Part shown: one piece after another, positions 6,436 through 8,653 of the stretch
Layout: every line of letters starts with the position of its first letter
Numbering within the stretch: position 1 is the first letter of the stretch
DNA from: Chloroflexia bacterium
GTDB taxonomy: Bacteria > Chloroflexota > Chloroflexia > Thermomicrobiales > UBA6265
Reading direction: 5' to 3'
DNA length: 8,653 bases
Assembly: GCA_013696525.1 (NCBI GenBank)
Contig: JACCYK010000265.1
Span: 1 to 8,653, forward strand
Position numbers and translations under genes: made by a program
The notes under the pieces: model-generated
The model's database searches: none
Seen by the model: the letters and a program-made list of their open reading frames with translations, nothing else
Told to the model about the DNA's origin: nothing

Positions 6436-6909
6436 ATGGCGGACGAGAACATCCGAAACAAGGCGCAGGCCGAGAGCACGGCGACCGCCGTCTGGCGGGG
6501 ATCGCTGGTTGATGGCAAGGGTGAGATCACCGAGTCCGGCAGCGGCGCCTTCGGCCATCTGCCGGTCACTTGGGCGGCGCGGACCACGGATGCCAACCCC
6601 GAGCAGACAACGCCGGAAGAGCTGCTGGCGGCGGCGCATGCCGCCTGCTACGCGATGGCGTTCTCGCATGCTCTGGCCGGGGCAGGCAGCCCCGCCGACC
6701 AGCTTGAGGTGAAGGCGACGGTCGGATTCGATCCCAAGGCCGGCGGCGGCATGGAGGTCAGTTTTTCCCACCTCGACGTGACCGGGACGGTGCCCGGCCT
6801 CGACCAAGCCAAGTTTGCCGAGCTGGCGCACAAGGGCGAAGCGGGCTGCCCGGTCTCAAACGCGCTGCGCGGGAACGTCCAGATTATTCTGCACGCGAAT
6901 CTGGCGTAG
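6436..6909 (+). CDS. osmC: OsmC-subfamily peroxiredoxin
   Basis: A cytosolic thiol peroxidase that reduces organic hydroperoxides and hydrogen peroxide, usually induced by osmotic or oxidative stress. It is 157 aa from ATG 6436. That start is preferred to ATG 6430 because AAGGAG (6424-6429) touches 6430 directly but stands 6 bases from 6436. The two redox cysteines are Cys71 in AAAHAACYAMAFSHAL (66-81) and Cys138 in EAGCPVSNAL (135-144). The supporting glutamate is in TPEELL (59-64), and Arg49 matches the OsmC arginine position. Overall similarity is to E. coli OsmC (PEELIGAAHAAC, KAGCPVS) rather than to Ohr. It lies 59 bp after the aldehyde dehydrogenase on the same strand and may be the end of that transcript or have its own promoter. 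Its stop is 5 bp from that of the opposing mutM. Confidence 0.93.
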   Translation: MADENIRNKAQAESTATAVWRGSLVDGKGEITESGSGAFGHLPVTWAARTTDANPEQTTPEELLAAAHAACYAMAFSHALAGAGSPADQLEVKATVGFDPKAGGGMEVSFSHLDVTGTVPGLDQAKFAELAHKGEAGCPVSNALRGNVQIILHANLA

Positions 6910-6914
6910 GGTGA

Positions 6915-7745
6915 TCATCCGTGCCGCTGGCAGCGGGGACAGAAATGGGTGCCGCGGCCGCCGACGATGATCTTCGCCAGGGGCCGGCCGCAGCGCTGGC
7001 AGGCGCCGCTGCCGCCCCGGCCGTAGACGGCGAGGGCCGCGCCGTAGCCGCCGGCCTCGCCGTTCGCGTCCTGGAACGAGGAGAACGTGGTGCCCCGGTG
7101 GTCCAGGCTGTCGCGGAGCACGGCCCGGATGGCGCGGTGCAGCCGCCGGACCTCGTCGCTGGTCAGCGAGCGGGCCGAGCGCTCAGGATGGAGCCGGGAC
7201 CGGTAGAGTGCTTCGTCGACGTAGATATTGCCCAGCCCGGCCACCAGCGATTGGTCGAGCAAGACGCTCTTCAGCTTCCCTGGCCGGCGGGCCAGGGCGG
7301 CGGCCAGCAGTTGCGCGGAAAATGTTGCTGACAGCGGCTCCGGCCCCATCCGGCGATCCAAGGCTTCGACGTCGGCCGGGAGCAGGTGGAGGACGCGGCC
7401 GAACTTCCGCTGGTCGGCAAAGCGAAGATCATTGCCGTCGTCCAGTTCGATCGCCAGATGCTCGAACCGCAAGCGTGGATTGTCGCGGGGGACCACGCCC
7501 AGTTGCCCGGTCATCCGCAGGTGAATCATCACGGTCGAATCGTCATCGAGGCCGAACAGCAGGTATTTGGCCCGGCGATCGAGACCGGCGATACGGCGGC
7601 CGGTGATCCGGGCCGCGACCTGATCGATTGAATCCGAGCCGAGGACGCCGGGAAAGTCGCCAAGGCGGAGGCCGCTGATCCGGCGCTCGAGCACATGCGG
7701 CAGCAGGGAGCGGCGAACGGTTTCGACCTCGGGGAGTTCTGGCAT
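6915..7745 (-). CDS. mutM: Formamidopyrimidine-DNA glycosylase (Fpg/MutM)
   Basis: A base-excision repair enzyme that removes 8-oxoguanine and formamidopyrimidines and cuts the abasic site. It is 276 aa (E. coli 269). The start must be 7745: the mature enzyme attacks with Pro at position 2 of MPELPEVETV, so the upstream in-frame start at 7793 (16 more residues) would block catalysis. GAGGT lies about 10 bases ahead of 7745 on this strand. Visible residues are Pro2 and Glu3; Lys60 in RRAKYLL; the helix-inserting triad Met78 (HLRMTG), Arg113 and Phe115 (DQRKFG); the H2TH loop GLGNIYVDEALY (170-181); and a C-terminal zinc finger C-x2-C-x16-C-x2-C (Cys249, 252, 269, 272) with catalytic Arg264 in VGGRGTHFC. 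All key residues are intact. It is divergent from the HIT gene and convergent with osmC. Confidence 0.98.
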   Translation of the reverse strand: MPELPEVETVRRSLLPHVLERRISGLRLGDFPGVLGSDSIDQVAARITGRRIAGLDRRAKYLLFGLDDDSTVMIHLRMTGQLGVVPRDNPRLRFEHLAIELDDGNDLRFADQRKFGRVLHLLPADVEALDRRMGPEPLSATFSAQLLAAALARRPGKLKSVLLDQSLVAGLGNIYVDEALYRSRLHPERSARSLTSDEVRRLHRAIRAVLRDSLDHRGTTFSSFQDANGEAGGYGAALAVYGRGGSGACQRCGRPLAKIIVGGRGTHFCPRCQRHG

Positions 7746-7807
7746 ACTGGCAACGACCTCATGACGGTTCGGAACGATGACCGATCGTACCATGGGAGGG
7801 AGACCGG
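7746..7807. promoter_or_regulatory. Divergent promoter region between mutM and the HIT gene
   Basis: These 62 bases must hold the starts of transcription for both divergent genes unless promoters lie inside coding sequence. On the minus strand TACGAT (plus 7784-7789) is a -10-like word. On the plus strand TACCAT (7788-7793) is another, but it lies too close to the ribosome binding site GGGAGGG (7794-7800). The two overlap around the palindrome CGATCG. No -35 elements are convincing. Confidence 0.35.
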
Positions 7808-8170
7808 GTGGCTGACGCGACCAGCGAGGCCGGCTGCATGTTCTGTCGAATCGCGCGAGGCGAGTTGGGGACGCCGTTCGTCGCCGAAAGCGAGCATGCC
7901 GTTGCCTTTCGTGACTTGAGCCCCCAAGCCCCCACCCATGTACTGGTGGTGCCTCGGAAGCATATCGCGGCGTTGCGCGCGGTAGGAGAGGACGACGCCC
8001 CGATCGTGGCCGGCGTGATGGCCCTCGCGGTCGAGGTCGCCCGCCGCGAGGGGTTGCTCGACGGCGGCGGGTATCGAGTTGTCACCAATGACGGCGCCGA
8101 CGCCGGTCAGACCGTTTTCCACCTTCACGTTCATGTCCTGGGCGGTCACCAGTTGGCGGCAATGGGATAG
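7808..8170 (+). CDS. HIT-family nucleotide hydrolase/transferase
   Basis: A small histidine-triad protein, 120 aa (family about 110-140), probably hydrolysing purine nucleoside phosphoramidates or similar AMP conjugates in the cytosol, as HINT proteins do. GTG 7808 is the start, with GGAGGG (7795-7800) 7 bases upstream. HLHVHVLGG (105-113) is the HIT motif, and the middle His107 is the expected nucleophile. C-x-x-C at residues 10-13 (CMFC) with His44 and His105 forms the zinc site found in many bacterial HINT-like members. THVLVVPRKHI (43-53) is also typical. The cellular substrate is not known for most bacterial members. The yqeY-like gene follows after 26 bp, so the pair is probably one transcript. 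Confidence 0.95.
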   Translation: MADATSEAGCMFCRIARGELGTPFVAESEHAVAFRDLSPQAPTHVLVVPRKHIAALRAVGEDDAPIVAGVMALAVEVARREGLLDGGGYRVVTNDGADAGQTVFHLHVHVLGGHQLAAMG

Positions 8171-8196
8171 GGGCCGGCGCGGTGATGAGGAAAGAC

Positions 8197-8653
8197 ATGG
8201 AGACGAGCATCCGGCAACGGCTTGAAGACGATGTCAAGACGGCGATGCGGGCCGGTGATCAGACGAGCCGCGACGCGATCCGGTTCATCCTGGCCGCGGT
8301 CAAGAATGCCGAGATCGACGCCCGCGGCAAGAGCGGTCAAGCCGACGCCGTCGCCACCCTACGCAAGGTTGGCAAGCAGTTGGCGGATGCCGCCGGCCAG
8401 TACCGGCAGGCGGGCCGCATCGATCTCGCGGAAAAGGAAGAAGCCCAGCTCGCGGTATTGCAACGCTACCTGCCGGCCGAGCTTTCCGATGCCGATCTCG
8501 CCGCCCTGGCCGATGAGGCCGTCCGCGACGCGGGCGCCAGCGGGCCGAACGAGATGGGCAAGGTGATGCCGGTGTTGATCAACCGGGTCGCTGGCCGGGC
8601 CGATGGCCGGCGCATTAGTGCCGCCGCCAAGGCCGCGCTCGACTCCCTTGGAT
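8197..8653 (+). CDS. yqeY: GatB/YqeY-domain protein (3' end just outside window)
   Basis: A small protein related to the tRNA-binding tail domain of GatB, the Glu/Asp-tRNA amidotransferase subunit; the role of stand-alone YqeY is not settled. The frame is open from ATG 8185 to the last base. ATG 8197 is preferred because GAGG at 8187-8190 stands 6 bases ahead and overlaps the earlier ATG. The 152 residues visible nearly fill the usual length of about 150, so only the last residue or few plus the stop are missing. Family features are a helical N half (METSIRQRLEDDVKTAMRAG), then QYRQAGRIDLAEKE (residues 68-81), LQRYLPAELS (88-97) and the C-terminal MGKVMPVLINRVAGRADGR, matching the MGKVM...KGKADG core of Bacillus YqeY. 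It lies directly after the HIT gene. Confidence 0.93.
   Translation, partial: METSIRQRLEDDVKTAMRAGDQTSRDAIRFILAAVKNAEIDARGKSGQADAVATLRKVGKQLADAAGQYRQAGRIDLAEKEEAQLAVLQRYLPAELSDADLAALADEAVRDAGASGPNEMGKVMPVLINRVAGRADGRRISAAAKAALDSLG

Noticed and set aside
6924..6936. Stem CCGCT-GGC-AGCGG as shared terminator of osmC and mutM
   Set aside because: Only 5 bp, inside the mutM coding end, with no T-tract on either strand.
1..8653. CRISPR arrays, insertion sequences, integrases, toxin-antitoxin or defence genes
   Set aside because: No spaced direct repeats, terminal inverted repeats, transposase motifs or small gene pairs were seen; the window is housekeeping and metabolic sequence.

Overview
The window is GC-rich (about two thirds G+C by eye), densely coded bacterial chromosome. 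Eight protein genes are supported, two of them cut by the window edges. GTG and TTG starts are used beside ATG, and gaps are short. Gene content and style (AcnA-type aconitase, GMC oxidoreductase, Gfo/Idh/MocA dehydrogenase, Fpg, HIT, YqeY, and an intergenic stretch with a 'ccggct-gaa-agccgg' hairpin) would fit a high-GC Chloroflexota bacterium of the Thermomicrobia/Sphaerobacter type. That placement is inference from general impression, not a measured match.

Layout. Positions 1-1174 (+) hold the 3' part of acnA. Positions 1175-1575 are the only long non-coding stretch; it carries a chain of three hairpins just after acnA and a strong hairpin just before the next gene. From 1576 to 6909 (+) five genes run in one direction with gaps of 27 to 82 bp: a GMC flavoprotein oxidoreductase, an NAD(P)H-dependent FMN/quinone reductase, an inositol-dehydrogenase-like Gfo/Idh/MocA oxidoreductase, an NAD(P)+ aldehyde dehydrogenase resembling 2-oxoglutarate-semialdehyde dehydrogenases, and an OsmC peroxiredoxin. 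mutM (Fpg glycosylase) lies on the minus strand (6915-7745), tail to tail with osmC with only 5 bp between the stops. It diverges from a HIT-family gene (7808-8170, +), which is followed after 26 bp by a yqeY-like gene running off the right edge.

How the genes may work together. The GMC enzyme, the sugar/polyol dehydrogenase and the aldehyde dehydrogenase form a plausible oxidative route from alcohol or polyol to aldehyde to acid. If the aldehyde dehydrogenase really makes 2-oxoglutarate, the product would enter the TCA cycle in which aconitase acts. The FMN reductase and OsmC fit electron disposal and peroxide defence beside flavin oxidation. mutM (8-oxoguanine repair) continues the oxidative-damage theme but is transcribed separately. 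The substrate of the pathway cannot be read from the sequence.

I did not find a clearly novel system, mobile element, CRISPR array, RNA gene or toxin-antitoxin pair. The most notable signals are local: a 10-bp hairpin enclosing the stop codon of the FMN reductase gene, the hairpin chain after acnA, a hairpin next to the GMC ribosome binding site, and a heptamer tandem repeat over the GMC stop codon.
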